Of a stretch of DNA of 64,000 nucleotides, positions 44,562 through 56,410 are shown piece after piece; the stretch's first letter is position 1; the number at the start of each line of letters is the position of its first letter. The stretch spans positions 62,001-126,000 of the forward strand of contig SWBL01000008.1 in assembly GCA_024195585.1 (NCBI GenBank). The letters run 5' to 3'. Position numbers and translations under genes: made by a program. Source of the stretch: Aureobasidium sp. EXF-3400. Its lineage: Eukaryota > Ascomycota > Dothideomycetes > Dothideales > Saccotheciaceae. The notes under the pieces are model-generated. The model saw nothing but the letters and a program-made list of their open reading frames with translations. It was not told the origin of the DNA and did not search any database.

Positions 44562-45542
44562 GAACATAACCGAGATTCGTGATGATGTCTACTGTCAGAT
44601 GATTGGGTTAATAATGTTGGAACGAATTATTGGAGACCGGGTCACAGTCGACCTTTAGATCGTTACTAGATGATACAAGAGCTGCATGAGCTGAGAGAAG
44701 AATGTCAAAAGTATTTGTTAATGAGCACAAGATTCTGTACCAAGCCTTGCAGACTGGATGCTCTGTATCTTTTTACGGACAAGAAGATTATTGTCACGAC
44801 TCTGTACAGCAGAAGGCGCTCGATGCGATACGACTGCTACAGTCTTACCGAGATAGCTGCGATACTGTAATCAAGAGCCTTTTGTTGCTTTTTCACAGTG
44901 GTTCGGGAGTGTCGGAACAAGCTGCGCTGACCTCTTGGAGATACTATGGATAGTCGACTGTCCAGTCAGTAGATGCCACGGCATAAAGACATGTGTCACA
45001 CGCGATAGTACAGAAAAGCCTCGTTCATGCAATTTTCAAAAGCTGGTCGAGATACGGATGTACAGATCGGAAGACGGATGGTACTTTTGAGTTGGACATG
45101 AGCGATGATCCGCGGGGACCCTGGAGGAACGCGCCTTTTTGCAGCCCCTGCGAGTCGCAACCGACAAAACCATCATCATCCTTTTTCCTGCCAAGCAAGG
45201 TTTCAATCGTAACCAATTAGATAAGAAGTATCCACACGTTCACACCTCTCACCTTTCACTTGACCCTTCACTTTCCGTCTTGTGTTTGATGCCAGGCACG
45301 CCGTGGTGCCCCAATCACTGACCCTAGCTTGCCGTTGCTACTTGAACGAATGGCCTCCGTCTCTACCCCTGCTTGCACCTTTACTAAACCAACTGTCCGT
45401 TTGCGCGGCTATCAGTGAACACTACTGACCTAGTCAAACGTCTTCTATCTCTCTCCTTTCCTTCTCTACATCTCTACCTATTTCCACCTTGGTGGCCGCT
45501 ACTCATCACTGGCATCCTTATCAGGCATTGGACACGATCAGC
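44562..45542. other. intergenic, PHO81 promoter
   Basis: About 980 bases with no recognisable gene. The last ~170 bases before PHO81 are pyrimidine-rich (CTCTCCTTTCCTTCTC), typical of fungal core promoters. Confidence 0.5.
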
Positions 45543-48500
45543 ATGAAGTTCGGACAGAACCTCCCTCGCAATCAGGTGCCTGAGTGGGCATCTGCATACA
45601 TCAACTACAAAGGCCTCAAGAAACTGATCAAGGCCGCCGTACAGCACAGCGTCGAGGCTGGCGGTGAAGTCGATCTTGCAGGTAAGTGCTGATCGCAAAC
45701 ATTTTGGAAGCATGTTTCGCTAACTCCTTCAGAATTCTTCTTCGCCCTGGATCGCAACCTCGAAGACGTCGACAGCTTCTATAACAGAAAACTCGCCGAG
45801 TTCTCACGACGACTTAGACTCCTCTACGATCGCTATGGACAAGCTCCTCAGCCACAAGATGGCATGGACAAAGAAGAGATGGAAGACCTGATGGGCGCAT
45901 TATTGGAGCTTAGAGGACAATACCGCAACCTCATTTGGTTTGGCGAAGTCAACCGCAGAGGCTTCGTCAAGATCACCAAGAAGCTGGACAAGAAGATTGA
46001 AGCCTCGCATTCACAAAAGACATACCTGGCTGCCAAAGTCGATCCCAAAGCTTTCGCAAACAACCGCAAAACTGAGGCAGACATGCGTGCCATCAATGAC
46101 TGGTTGTCGAGCTTGGGTGAGGTCAAGGTCTTTGATGATGCTGCCTCAATTGCCTCATCTGGCTCGCTGCACCGCGTCTCGTCCAAGAATGCCATGCGCG
46201 TACCCACAGCTGTGCTGGATAACCTAGAACAGACTGTCCGCCAGGATGATCTCGCCAAGCTTCAAGAGCTCATTTCAACATCACTGAAGGATCTGTCTCT
46301 TTCTGTTGTCCAAAAATTGATGCTCAATCTTCTGCAGCGAGCTATCTCCGCAAAGTCGTATGATTGCGTCAAGTACCTACTATCACAAATCTCTTCCCTG
46401 ACTGAGGATGATGATATGAACAAACGAAATGTCATTCATCGTATGGTGATTGCGACTGGCCGTGCAAGAGCTCTTGAAGAGAATGGACCAGCCGCACTTC
46501 CCATTGGTGCAGAAACTAATTCCTTTATCAATGCGGCAGAGCTTCCAGTCCGTGTTCCGACTTCATTCAAGGTCCAGGAGAAGGACGTTACTCAAACACT
46601 CGGTCAGGAAGATCCCGCCATCAAACTCCTAGCCTTCATCCTCTCCAATCTTTCCCCTGAGCAGAGAGCAGTATTGAGGGAGAGAGATACATATGGCCGT
46701 CTTCCTCTTCACTATGCCGCCCAATACGGTCTGGTAGCTGCATCTCAGACTATCATCAAGTACATGCAAGCTTGGGGTCAATTCGATGTCAGCAAAGGCA
46801 TTGATTCCGATATTTGGCAGGATGCTGAGGGATATGCTCCTCTTCATCTTAGCGTCATAGGTGGTCATTACAGAACCACAAAGGCTCTGCTACAAGCTGA
46901 AGACTGGCATGGCGAGGCTGAAGATAGCCATGCTGCCAGACGCAATGTCGAAAAGTCAGGCGCTGCATTGGCTCTGGCGACAAAGAACAACTTCTACTTG
47001 ATTGTCAGATTGCTGGTTGAGGCTGGCATCAATATCAACTACCAAGACGAGCAGGGCGAAACAGCCTTACATGTTGCTGCCCGCTTTGGCTTTGTGGAAT
47101 GCACAAAGTCTTTGCTTGAAGGATCTGAAACTCAGAAGGCCAACCTCGAAATTACTGAGAAGACATATGGTTGGACGCCACTTTTCATAGCCTGTGTTGA
47201 TGGCCACCTCCCGATTGTCGAACTCCTGATTGAAGCTGGTGCAGAGGTAAACAAGGGTGATTTGTCGGGTTGGTTGCCTATTGAGCATGCTGCGCTCAGA
47301 GGTCATCTTGATGTTGCGAACAAGCTGGCTGACCTCAGCCCAACCCCTGAGAATATTGATGCGCCCTCTCCACTCCTCAGACCCAGCAATGCTCCAGGTA
47401 CATCACCGAAGAACAACTCTTCTATTGGAGACCGACGATCAAACGTCCCTCAAGGACGTGATGCTCCTCGCATACCCGAGCCTGTCAAGACTTTTGGTCA
47501 CAGATATCTTACAGATGAATCTCTGGTGCTCGTTAGTCTTGGCTCTATGGATAACCGCAAGAATGTTCCCGCAGTCACTCTTGACAACATTCCCCTCGCA
47601 GATGCACATGCTACTCAACTAGACACTGCTCTTTCGCTGATTGTGGCCGCAACAGGTGCAAACGGAGAGCCAACAATTGTGGATCTGCCTGTTCAGGAGA
47701 ACATCAGCACTTCACCTATCACATTCAAGACTCGTGATCCGACCAAAGTCAGACTGCTCTTCGACATCGTACCCACCTATTCTGGCTCAAAGGACAAGAT
47801 TGTTGGTCGTGGTGTGGCTTTGCTTTCTAGTATCAAGCCCAGCATTGGCTCAAAGCGCATGTTGCTTCAAGGTGACTTGAGTGTACCGATTGTTGCTGCA
47901 GAGACATTGGATGTCATTGGCTCTGTCAACTTCAATTTCCTCATCATTACACCTTTCCAGCACCCCAACATGCACATTGCTGAAGATCAGACTTACTGGA
48001 AGAGCACATCAACACAGGTCATCGGTCATCGTGGCTTGGGTAAGAACATGGCATCCATGAAGTCGTTGCAACTGGGAGAGAATACCCTTGAGTCTTTCAT
48101 TGCAGCCGCCAACTTGGGTGCCTCTTATGTCGAGTTTGATGTTCAACTCACCAAAGATCACGTTCCTGTCATCTACCACGATTTCTTGGTTAGCGAGACA
48201 GGTATCGATGCGCCTGTGCATACCTTGACCTTGGAGCAATTCATGCATGCAAGCGAGGGTCAAACACCGAGAAGCTCACGTCCTCCATCGCCCAAGAGAA
48301 GCCACTTGGACGGTGTAGCTGAACAGTCACGCAAGCAGCGTTCATACTCACTTGGCGGTGCTCAAGATGAACGCGCTCCTGATATGTCGGAACGTATGAA
48401 GCACACGCGTGACTTCAAAGAGAAGGGGTTCAAGGGAAACAGCCGTGGTAACTTCATTCAAGCACCCTTCACCACGCTTGAAGAGATGTTCAAGACATTG

Positions 48501-49174
48501 CCATCCTCGATTGGCTTCAACATTGAAATGAGTAAGTTTTGCTTTGACGAACCACACACTACTCTTACAACATACTGACTGATCTCTCTGCAGAATACCC
48601 CATGCTCTTCGAATCCGAAGAACACGACATGGACACCTACGCCGTGGAACTAAACTCCTTCGTCGACACCGTGCTCACCAAAGTGTACGATCTGGGCACT
48701 GGCCGCAACATGATCTTTTCCTCCTTCAACCCAGACATTTGTCTGCTGCTCTCCTTCAAACAACCTTCCATCCCTATTCTTTTCCTCTCCGATGCTGGCA
48801 CCTCTCCTGTGGGCGATATCCGCGCTTCTTCCCTCCAAGAAGCCATCCGCTTTTCCTCTCGCTGGAATTTGCTCGGTGTGGTTTCAGCCGCAGAGCCACT
48901 GGTTACATGTCCACGACTCATCCGCGTCGTCAAGGAAAGCGGCTTGGTCTGTGTTTCTTACGGAACTCTCAACAACAACCCTGCTATGGTTGCTAGACAA
49001 GCTAAGGAGGGGATTGATGCTGTGATTGTGGATTCTGTGCTGGCGATTAGAAAGGAGTTGACGGCTGCGCAACAAAAAGCTGGGGAACAAGGACCTGGAC
49101 CCGTTATTGAGGTTCCGCAGGTTGTTACTACGGCGAATGGAAGCAATGGAGTAAAGACTAATGGACATGTCTAG
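45543..49174 (+). CDS. PHO81: PHO81-type SPX-ankyrin-GDPD regulator of the phosphate pathway
   Basis: Exons 45543-45681, 45733-48531 and 48594-49174 give 1,172 residues, near yeast Pho81 (about 1,180). The SPX domain opens MKFGQNLPRNQVPEWASAYI and includes YINYKGLKKLIKAA and RGFVKITKKLDKK, with the Lys cluster that binds inositol pyrophosphates. At least five ankyrin repeats follow (GRLPLHYAAQYGLVAASQTI, GYAPLHLSVIGGHY, ETALHVAARFGFVEC, GWTPLFIACVDGHLPIVELL, GWLPIEHAALRGHLDVA). The C-terminal third is a GDPD-like domain with IGHRGLGKN, ENTLESFIAAANLGASYVEFDVQLTKD and NIEMKYPM. In yeast, Pho81 inhibits the Pho80-Pho85 kinase under low phosphate. Whether the GDPD part is active is unknown. Confidence 0.95.
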
Positions 49175-49903
49175 AGGGATAGATGGGGAAGGTGTAAGAT
49201 AGATAAGGCTTGAAGTATTGCGGCACTCTGCATACAGGCGATTATGTAGATTATCACTAGCAGCATTGGAACTATGGCGAGATGCTCCTTTTTCTAAACG
49301 AGGTTCTTTCAAGCAATTTTCTTTCCTTTCTTCGTCTTTCGATTTCTCGATGGTCTTGAGCGCTAGAACTTCCGGGCAGGGTGTTGTGTCCAACACACAT
49401 TTTCGGAATGATCAACGACATCACAGCAGCATTCAAGATAGTTGTATGTCTTCGGTTCATCTGGGAAGCTCTTTGTATTGTCTGTCGTGTTGTTAGTTGT
49501 ATTTAAAAGCATTCGAGCACCTAGTTGCAGCAGTATGTCCAATCTTCATTTTTAAGATGTTCTTTCAAGGATATCATGTCAGCTTGCGATGTCTGGAAAT
49601 TGACTTAAGTATCTACTGTACCTCTTCTCTAACCGCAAAGACAGCAATTAAGGTGCTTGTAAAACTGTTAAAGCAGTACCTCACACTTCAAAGAAATCTT
49701 CAAGTAGAGCAGACGTCTTGTAGCGCATCCATATTGATGATGCCTAGAGGTAATGCACGATGCACAAACCACGCCAAGAAAATATGCAAAACCAGGCTTC
49801 ACGCACCAGAAAAAAGAATCCCACAACTTTCAAGTCTGGCAAACAACAAGAGTTGATTCCACAACCATTTTAGGGATAGCCATACAAAAAGCCAAAAAGA
49901 TAT
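49175..49903. other. intergenic, no gene recognised
   Basis: About 730 bases after PHO81. The frames present show no motif; A/T-rich toward the tRNA gene. Confidence 0.5.
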
Positions 49904-49911
49904 TGACGAGA

Positions 49912-49943
<32 letters not shown>

Positions 49944-49994
49944 CGTATTGGAAGAACCTTAAGCTGGCGCCTTAGACCGCTCGGCCATCTCGCC
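49904..49994 (-). tRNA. tRNA-Leu(AAG) with short intron
   Basis: Reading the minus strand, the 7-bp acceptor stem GGCGAGA pairs with TCTCGTC. The D-arm GGCCGAGCGGTCTAAGGC and T-arm GGGTTCAAATCCC are intact. The anticodon stem CCAGC/GCTGG encloses a loop TTAAGG...C with anticodon AAG and an intron of about 11 nt (TTCTTCCAATA) after position 37. The long variable arm GGTCCGAAAGGGC region is that of a class II leucine tRNA. A discriminator A follows, and CCA is not encoded. A poly-T stretch for Pol III termination was not checked in detail. Confidence 0.93.
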
Positions 49995-50616
49995 TTTTCC
50001 GACCGGGAAAGATCTCACGATTTCCGCGCTCTGAATGAAATTCTGGTTGTTTGTTACGAATATATTCCAAACGGTTTTGGCTACTAACAACGGAGACTGA
50101 TCAGAGGGTGCGTATATGGTGTCAGGACCATCTAGTGCAAGGTCCTGGTTGTAAAGCCGTAGTGTCGGAACAATGTTGCTGTGCCGAAGCATCTTGTCGA
50201 AGGATGTGAGAAGGACAGCAGAAAAGAAAGACACAGGGAAGGAATCAGAGTAGTCCTTGTACAGAGCTAAGGAACATAATATAGTATTGTTGTGCCAGGG
50301 TATACTGGGCGTGCTGAGTGCGTATAGCAGACCTTTGAGACCAGCGCGACTTGGACTGTGAGATCTCATGCACTCAACTCAAGGCCCTGGATGTCAGATC
50401 TGGTACTGCGATGCGATGGTGGGCTCAGCAGGTGGGACGGATGTTGTGTAGCAGGTCCTTGTGAAGAGGCAGGCTGCATCGCATATGGCGAATGGCCGGT
50501 TGCTGGTTTGTGGCTCATGCGGCGAAATGCATGGATTGCAGGGCTTTTCGCGCATAACTCAGACTGATGCGCGTTGGCGTAAAGTATGATGGGCGGGTAG
50601 ATGTCGCACTTGAACT
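49995..50616. other. intergenic, no gene recognised
   Basis: About 620 bases between the tRNA and the cyclophilin stop. Short motif-free frames only. Confidence 0.5.
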
Positions 50617-51111
50617 TCATCTCTGCTCGTCGGAAATGGGGTTGGCGTGAATGTGGACACTTTGTATGCGAATGGGGTCCTTGGGTCTGTTCTTCTTGTC
50701 GACCTGAACAGATTCCATCTTGTCAAGAGTGTCCCATCCTTCTATCACGCGACCAAAGACAGTGTTCTTTCCATCGAGGTGAGGAGCCTTGTCGAAGGTG
50801 AGGAAAAACTGGCTGCCGTTGGTATTGGGGCCTTTGTTGGCCATGCTCAGAATGCCGCGCTGGTTGTGCTTGAGTTGCGATTTGATCTCATCTTCGAAAG
50901 GTTGGCCATAGACGCTGGGGCTGTCCTTGGTTGAAGTGGCAGCAGGAGAACCGGCCTGGATCATAAAAGATGGGATGAGACGGTGAAAGGGCGAGTCATT
51001 GTAGGCGTCAGATGCGCAGAGGGCGAGAAAGTTGTAGGTCGTCTTGGGGCAGGCGCTGCAGAAGAGCTCGAGTTTGAGGTCGCCGTGGGTTGTGTGCAAT
51101 GTGACAGCCAT
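50617..51111 (-). CDS. cyclophilin-type peptidyl-prolyl isomerase, PPIL3/Cyp10 type
   Basis: Single exon of 164 residues, the size of the PPIL3 class. It starts MAVTLHTTHGDLKLELFC, lacks a signal or targeting extension, and keeps the active-site motifs: FHRLIPSFMIQAGSP, FEDEI, GILSMANKGPNTNGSQFFLTF, HLDGKNTVFGRVIEG. The catalytic Arg (FHR) and the FF/L positions of the cyclosporin pocket are present. PPIL3 proteins are spliceosome-associated isomerases in the nucleus. Divergent from the arrestin-like gene, 611 bases apart. Confidence 0.93.
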   Translation of the reverse strand: MAVTLHTTHGDLKLELFCSACPKTTYNFLALCASDAYNDSPFHRLIPSFMIQAGSPAATSTKDSPSVYGQPFEDEIKSQLKHNQRGILSMANKGPNTNGSQFFLTFDKAPHLDGKNTVFGRVIEGWDTLDKMESVQVDKKNRPKDPIRIQSVHIHANPISDEQR

Positions 51112-51722
51112 GATTGTTGGGTTGTTGGAGTAGTTGCAAGGTATCCGACCGAAAAGCGTTAATGGTATGCGATGACGATGACGGCGACGGCGGGCAGGAG
51201 CTCGGCGACTGGCTCGTGCTGCTGCTTGGTTGTGCTTTCGCGGGTCACAGTTTCCTCGTTAGATTGCTTGGGATGGCACCAGCTCATCAAACCAAGGAAG
51301 GCCTGGTCGACTTGTACGAGTTTCAGCGACATCATCGCTCAACAACCAATAACTCAATCTGTATTCTTATTTTCGCATCCTTGACTTCTTTCTACGTGAC
51401 TGTCATCCGTCGCTTTGCTCTGCGTGACGCTCGTGTCTAGACCTCCCCCTTGTCCCTTGTCCGTTGCCGTCCCCCGCCCTCTGCCGGTCATTGTCTGTAT
51501 TGGTTGACGTCTTCGAGCGTCTGAAACTCTCATTAAGCCAACTGCTGACAGGCTGCCTGCAAGACCGAATCAGCTATACATCTCCCACCCGACCTTCCTC
51601 AACACAGCTTAATCGCCTTTCTCGACGTCCCTCGCCCTTGCTGCGTTCTCAATCTCGTCCACCAACTTGGCCCATGACATGCGGCCAACAGCCCCTCTAC
51701 TGACGACGACGTTGCGCCCATC
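51112..51722. promoter_or_regulatory. divergent promoter, cyclophilin / arrestin-like
   Basis: 611 bases between two divergent start codons. Contains a CT/CC-rich stretch at about 51440-51485. No other gene recognised. Confidence 0.45.
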
Positions 51723-52983
51723 ATGACCACCGCCTTCGTGCGCGTTTCTGGTCCGCCGAACAGTAATTTCCTCGTTGGGTATCCTGGAATCTCGGCAACT
51801 TCTCCGCGCATAGAGGGCAAAGTCGAGATACGTCCGCTACTCGGCGTGTCCGCTCCTGTTCATGTATCGCTGGTCACCGTCTGCCTACAACGCCGCGAGA
51901 GCATTCATCCTTCAGCCGACACGATCAAAGGTCACATTGTCACGTCAAATCGAAGGGAAATCACAGATATAGTCGGCAAGGAGATGCTGTTGTACCGCGC
52001 TCCCCTAGGTCGTGGGAGCGAAGCAATTCTGTCTATGGATCTACCTTTCGTCATATTTATCCCATACGGTCGCGGTGGTGAAGAAATGGCAAGACGTGTA
52101 CCACCAGCGAGCTTGCAGTTGGATCGTCGCGCTGCCGAAACCTACTACGAAATTGTCGTCACTGTCCATCACGGCGCAAGCGACCAAAAGAAGTACCCTT
52201 TCCCTGTACCCATTGCGAGATACGATACCTTGTCGACCTTCGGCATGTACAACCGTCCAGAAAGCGCCGAACGTGTAGTCGATCACCTTGTCACACTCGC
52301 CATCTCATTACCTCGCTGGTCTTATGGCCCCCTCGATCCAGTCAGCGTCTACATCAAATTAACACCAAATCCTGATATGCTTAGGAAGGCTATGAAGGCT
52401 ACAGTAAAAGCGATTACAATGAGCATTGAAGAGGAGGTAATATACAACCATCAAGGAGATGAACCACAACGCAAGGCAAAAACGCTGGCTTCTTCCACAC
52501 ATCGAGTAGGGATTAAGATGCCCGAAGCTGGCTACTTTACAAACCTGGGTCTTGTCTTTCCAGCCAGAGACTTGCGTAACTCGGAAGGCATCTTGCCTCG
52601 CCAGAAGCGAGAATTTCCTCTTTATGCTGTCAGCGGCTTCACAACCACAGGTACTCTATACAAGATAGAGTATTATCTGGTGGTCAAGGTATGTCTCACG
52701 CAGATGGTTTTTTCTCGATCCGTTCGCTGACTTTGAACAGGCCGTCATGTCTGGCGCAAAAGACATAATGATACGTCAACCCATCGTTGTCTGCCCATGG
52801 GATCATGCTGGTTGCAAGGAAGAGATGGAAGCCATCGAGCAAGCTGCCAAAGATGCCTACCATATCTCCCCTGATAATCCCATGCTACCTGCTTCGACCA
52901 TCATAAGAGCCTCTGATGCCAACGGTCTCAAAAGCCTAGGCATGACCATAGTCGGAGGTCACAGAAAACCTCTGATTGAATGA
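51723..52983 (+). CDS. arrestin-fold protein, possible endocytic adaptor
   Basis: Exons 51723-52688 and 52741-52983, about 402 residues. The N-terminal beta-sandwich starts FVRVSGPPNSNFLVGYPG and includes the arrestin-N strands RIEGKVEIRPLLG and VHVSLVTVCLQR; the second half has LPRWSYGPLDPVSVYIKLTPN and the arrestin-C strands SGFTTTGTLYKIEYYLVVK. The intron falls within the last strand (YLVVK|AVMSGAKD). PY motifs that recruit Rsp5-type ligase were not obvious. The fold class is fairly clear; the cargo or signalling role is not. Confidence 0.78.
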
Positions 52984-54524
52984 GCTCGAACAAACTTCTA
53001 GTACTGTTTGCTTTCTTATACCACTTTTTGGGACAAGTCACGACGTCACGACTGGTCCAATTTTCTTCTTTTTCTCAAGGAGCGGAAGGGACAAAATGCT
53101 GATTTGGCGCGGAGTTTTGGGTGTTGGAAAGATGGGATGTCTGTCAAGCCGGCAGATGTATCAGTCCCTATCATCAAGGACAAAAACAGGCGTTTTCTCC
53201 GAAAGGTCTGATGTGCATTTCTGGAGTTTTCTTCTTCTCTTTTTTTCTATCTCTCCGTCATTCATCTTTCATGATGACGCTTTTTAGTCAAGAACTGGCT
53301 TGCCTCCATACTGGGCAGCTTAATGCGTGACTCCATACAGGAAATCTAACACCCGATTGCCTTTTCTCATGACCAAGATCTGGACACTTCTGTTCCCTGT
53401 TTGTGAGCCGTTAAGAAGAATGGTTTGGTTGCATCGTTAGCCGAAATGCTTGATGAACCGAAAATCCGGGTCTGGGGGATAGACTGCGCGCGGCTGTTTC
53501 ATCAAGTGGAGTGTCGCCTTACGCAACAAACCTCCCCACCTACCGACTCTTAAATCAGGAATGGGAGATTGCGTTCTCTACAGAATGAGACACCTTTGGT
53601 AAACTCCTTCTGAAATGCCCCCAGTGATCCACTTGGGGTACGGATAAGAATTGGGTTGCGGAAGTGCGTATGGTCCTTGTTTTGAGCCTTTTCCTTTTCG
53701 ATGTGTTCCGACTTTCTGGTTTCCACTCTCTTGAATTGTGACTTGTGATAAAAGTTTCACCGACAAAACTCGACGGCCGAGCTGTTATAGTGTTATGAGA
53801 CAATCATATAGGGCTGGTAATCTTGATTGGAATTTTGACAACACCCTCACGCGATAGATGTTGCCAACTTCCAAATCTTCCAACAACAATGGTTCTGACA
53901 AGACTGACTCATTGCGACAACGAACCAGAAAAGGGTCTAAGACCTCTAGAGAACGATTCGTACACAATAGCTTGAAACTGTTTGACAGTTTCAAAACTCG
54001 CTCTCTGAAGGAGATTCAGGTAGATTGGTCTTCCACGCCAGCCCATTGGCGTGTTTTTGACTGAGGCTCAAGATAAAGTCTCTATCTATGCACAGAACAA
54101 ATGCTTTGTAGATCTTTCTGATTCGGTGGTGGGTTCGTGCCTTTTCGTACTTGATCATCCTGGGTTAAGCGCTTCCTTCTGTATTAAGTAGAGCAAGGCA
54201 TCCCAAATTCTCTTTTCTTGACGAAATAGCAAGGCTGCCTGCTTTCTTGCAGACGCACTTTATCTCCTGGAGAATTTCTCCTCTGAGACCTTGTTTTATT
54301 GTTTGATATTACGACTTCATCGCTCATCCGTTTCTCTTTTTTTATTCTGGCTCTTTTTGTTTTCTCCGTCCTTGGTCTGGCATCTGGACTTCTATCGTCA
54401 CGACTTCTGGATCTTTTTTTTTCTGGTGGATACTCAGAGGCCGCATCACATTAGATGATCAGAAAGATCTCAAAACACTTCTTTACATGGTCTACACCTA
54501 CCCCTGCTCGCAACTTTATTCTAG
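52984..54524. other. intergenic 1.5 kb, no gene recognised
   Basis: Several short frames with no motif, a T-rich tract at 54340-54425 (TTTTTTTATTCTGG, TTTTTTTTTCTGG) near the next gene, and no tRNA or repeat identified. It is the second longest featureless stretch on this side of the window. Confidence 0.5.
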
Positions 54525-55661
54525 ATGTCTGGATCAAATCTTCCTTTGTCTGCGGTGACGGATACGGATCATCGAGGCTGGCTCTGGATAACCGTCATCA
54601 CTTGCACAATAATCTGTCCTTTACTATTGGTCAGTCGAGGAATAGTGCGGTATAGAAAATATGGTCTTGATGATCTTGCCATCGTTCTTTCTTTTGTAAG
54701 TCCACTCGGCGCTTCTTTCTGTGTTTTGCAAATCATACAATGACAGAAGCTGATGAGGAATCAGGTTTTTGTCATGGCACATTCTGCTCTCTTGATGGGA
54801 TCGCTGAAACTAGGATTTGGAGTGCTATTGACACCCGGGACACAAGCAGGTATTCTAAGAGCTGCAAAGGTGAGGAGACACCAAATCATACCACAGAGGA
54901 AACAAAAGCAAACATACTGACTCTTATCACAGCTGGTCTTTGCAAGCAGAATCCTCCTCTCTCTCATCCTTGGAAGCTCAAAACTATCAGCTTTGCTGCT
55001 TATGCGCCGCCTGTTGCCTCCAAATGGTGTTCGCACTTATATCTGCAATACAGGCATTGTGCTTGTAATCATCTGGGGTGTAATGGCTGTACTCACCACA
55101 AATGCAAATTGCTCGCCTAGTCATATGTTACTAGAGAGTAAAGAGAGTAGCTGTCAATACTTGGATATCCGGATCAGTATTACCATGGCTTTGAGCTGTG
55201 CTACTGAGCTGGGAGTACTTGGTCTTGCTATCGCCTTCTTTAACCAATTCCGAGTAGAGACACCACAGAGAAAGTGGGTCTTGATGGCTTTCGTGCTGCG
55301 GATACCGTGAGTTCCTCTTATCGCATGACCATTGACATTGTCGAGAGTATATACTAATTCATGGAGCAGGAACATCGGACTCAGCATTGCCTACCTCCTC
55401 ACCTACTGCCACTTCCTCTCGCACGGCTACTCAAGCATCTCCTTCATCCCCGTCGCCATCCTCCAACAAATCCTAGCCACTTACTCTTTCGCCTCCTCTA
55501 CCTGTACCGCCTTCTTCCCCTTCACCATCCCCATCTCATCCTCCCCTTACTCCTCAGACTCTCCTCTCAAAACCCTCTCACGCAGCAAACTTGCCAGACG
55601 CATGTCTACACCCATGTCCTTTTTCGGCGACAAGATCCGCGGGGATAGAGAGGTGTTTTAA
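54525..55661 (+). CDS. rhodopsin-like seven-TM integral membrane protein (SAT4/Pth11-related)
   Basis: Exons 54525-54695, 54747-54869, 54933-55306 and 55370-55661 give 319 residues in frame. Hydrophobic segments are seen at WLWITVITCTIICPLLLVS, LDDLAIVLSF, MAHSALLMGSLKLGFGVLLT, ASRILLSLILGSS, GIVLVIIWGVMAVLTT, ALSCATELGVLGLAIAFF and GLSIAYLLTYC. The RYRKYGLDDLAIVLS motif is the signature of fungal 'rhodopsin domain' membrane proteins, often near secondary-metabolism or pathogenicity genes. The C-tail is Ser-rich. No CFEM domain precedes it. A G-protein link is only suggested for the family. Confidence 0.75.
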
Positions 55662-56074
55662 CACAAAGCGAGGGTGTTTGCTGATGTCAAGGGTGTTGCG
55701 AGAAGAGAGAGTGAAAGGAAGGTTAGACAGCAGAACAGACAAAAGGAAAGGGGGATCAAGGGACATAGAAGTGAAGAGAGTCAAGAAAGTTTGAAGGGGA
55801 TTGTGAGGGAAGAGACTTTTGAGGTGCAGGTTGTGTAAGATTGTTCTTCTTTGTTTGTTGTTGTTTGGCTTCTTGGTATGGGCGGATTCATGGTTTGCTG
55901 GTTGGGCTGAGAATAAGGCTCTCAGATGATATGGAGTAGAACTCATTCCAGTAGTTTCATGATCGCCTCCTTCAAAAGACCACTGGAACTTTCCTTGACG
56001 TGTGGTTTTCCTATAGAGGCTGGAGAGAAAACAGCTTCGTACCCATCTCACCTGGCTTGTTGTGCTTTGACAAG

Positions 56075-56318
56075 TTCCTCTTGGAAAGTCAAGGATTGCG
56101 TGACAATGTTTTGCAAAACAATGGCTGGTTGTTGAGAGGTACAACAGACATGTCACTTACTTTATCTAAACACCTTCCGCAAAGATAATTGGCTTGGGGT
56201 CTAAATCCTTTGGGAGAAATCCTCGAAGGTCAAGGAATAAGTGGAAATGTTTTGGCAAAAACAGTGGCTGGATGTTGAGAGGTACAAACGCGATGTCACT
56301 TGCTTTATCTAAGATTCC
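56075..56318. repeat. two divergent copies of a ~100-bp direct repeat
   Basis: Copy 1 (about 56075-56172) and copy 2 (about 56220-56318) share blocks such as AATGTTTTG, GTTGAGAGGTACAA, ATGTCACTT and CTTTATCTAA in the same order, with small indels. By eye they match at roughly three of four bases. Neither contains an extended coding frame. Confidence 0.65.
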
Positions 56319-56322
56319 AAAA

Positions 56323-56410
56323 GATGGCGCTGTTCAGCTGGTCAAAGAAGAGCGGAATCAAAAGATGTAGCATTGTACATAAGATGGCGGGTTCAGCTGT
56401 CTCAAGACAA
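56323..56410. repeat. short direct duplication following the larger repeat
   Basis: AAGATGGCGCTGTTCAGCTG near 56324 reappears as AAGATGGCGGGTTCAGCTG near 56381, each followed by CAAAGA/CAAGA. Spacing is about 58 bases. Confidence 0.55.

Noticed and set aside
55578..56156. 192-codon minus-strand frame
   Set aside because: Overlaps the 3' end of the rhodopsin-like gene antisense and one copy of the repeat; no recognisable features.
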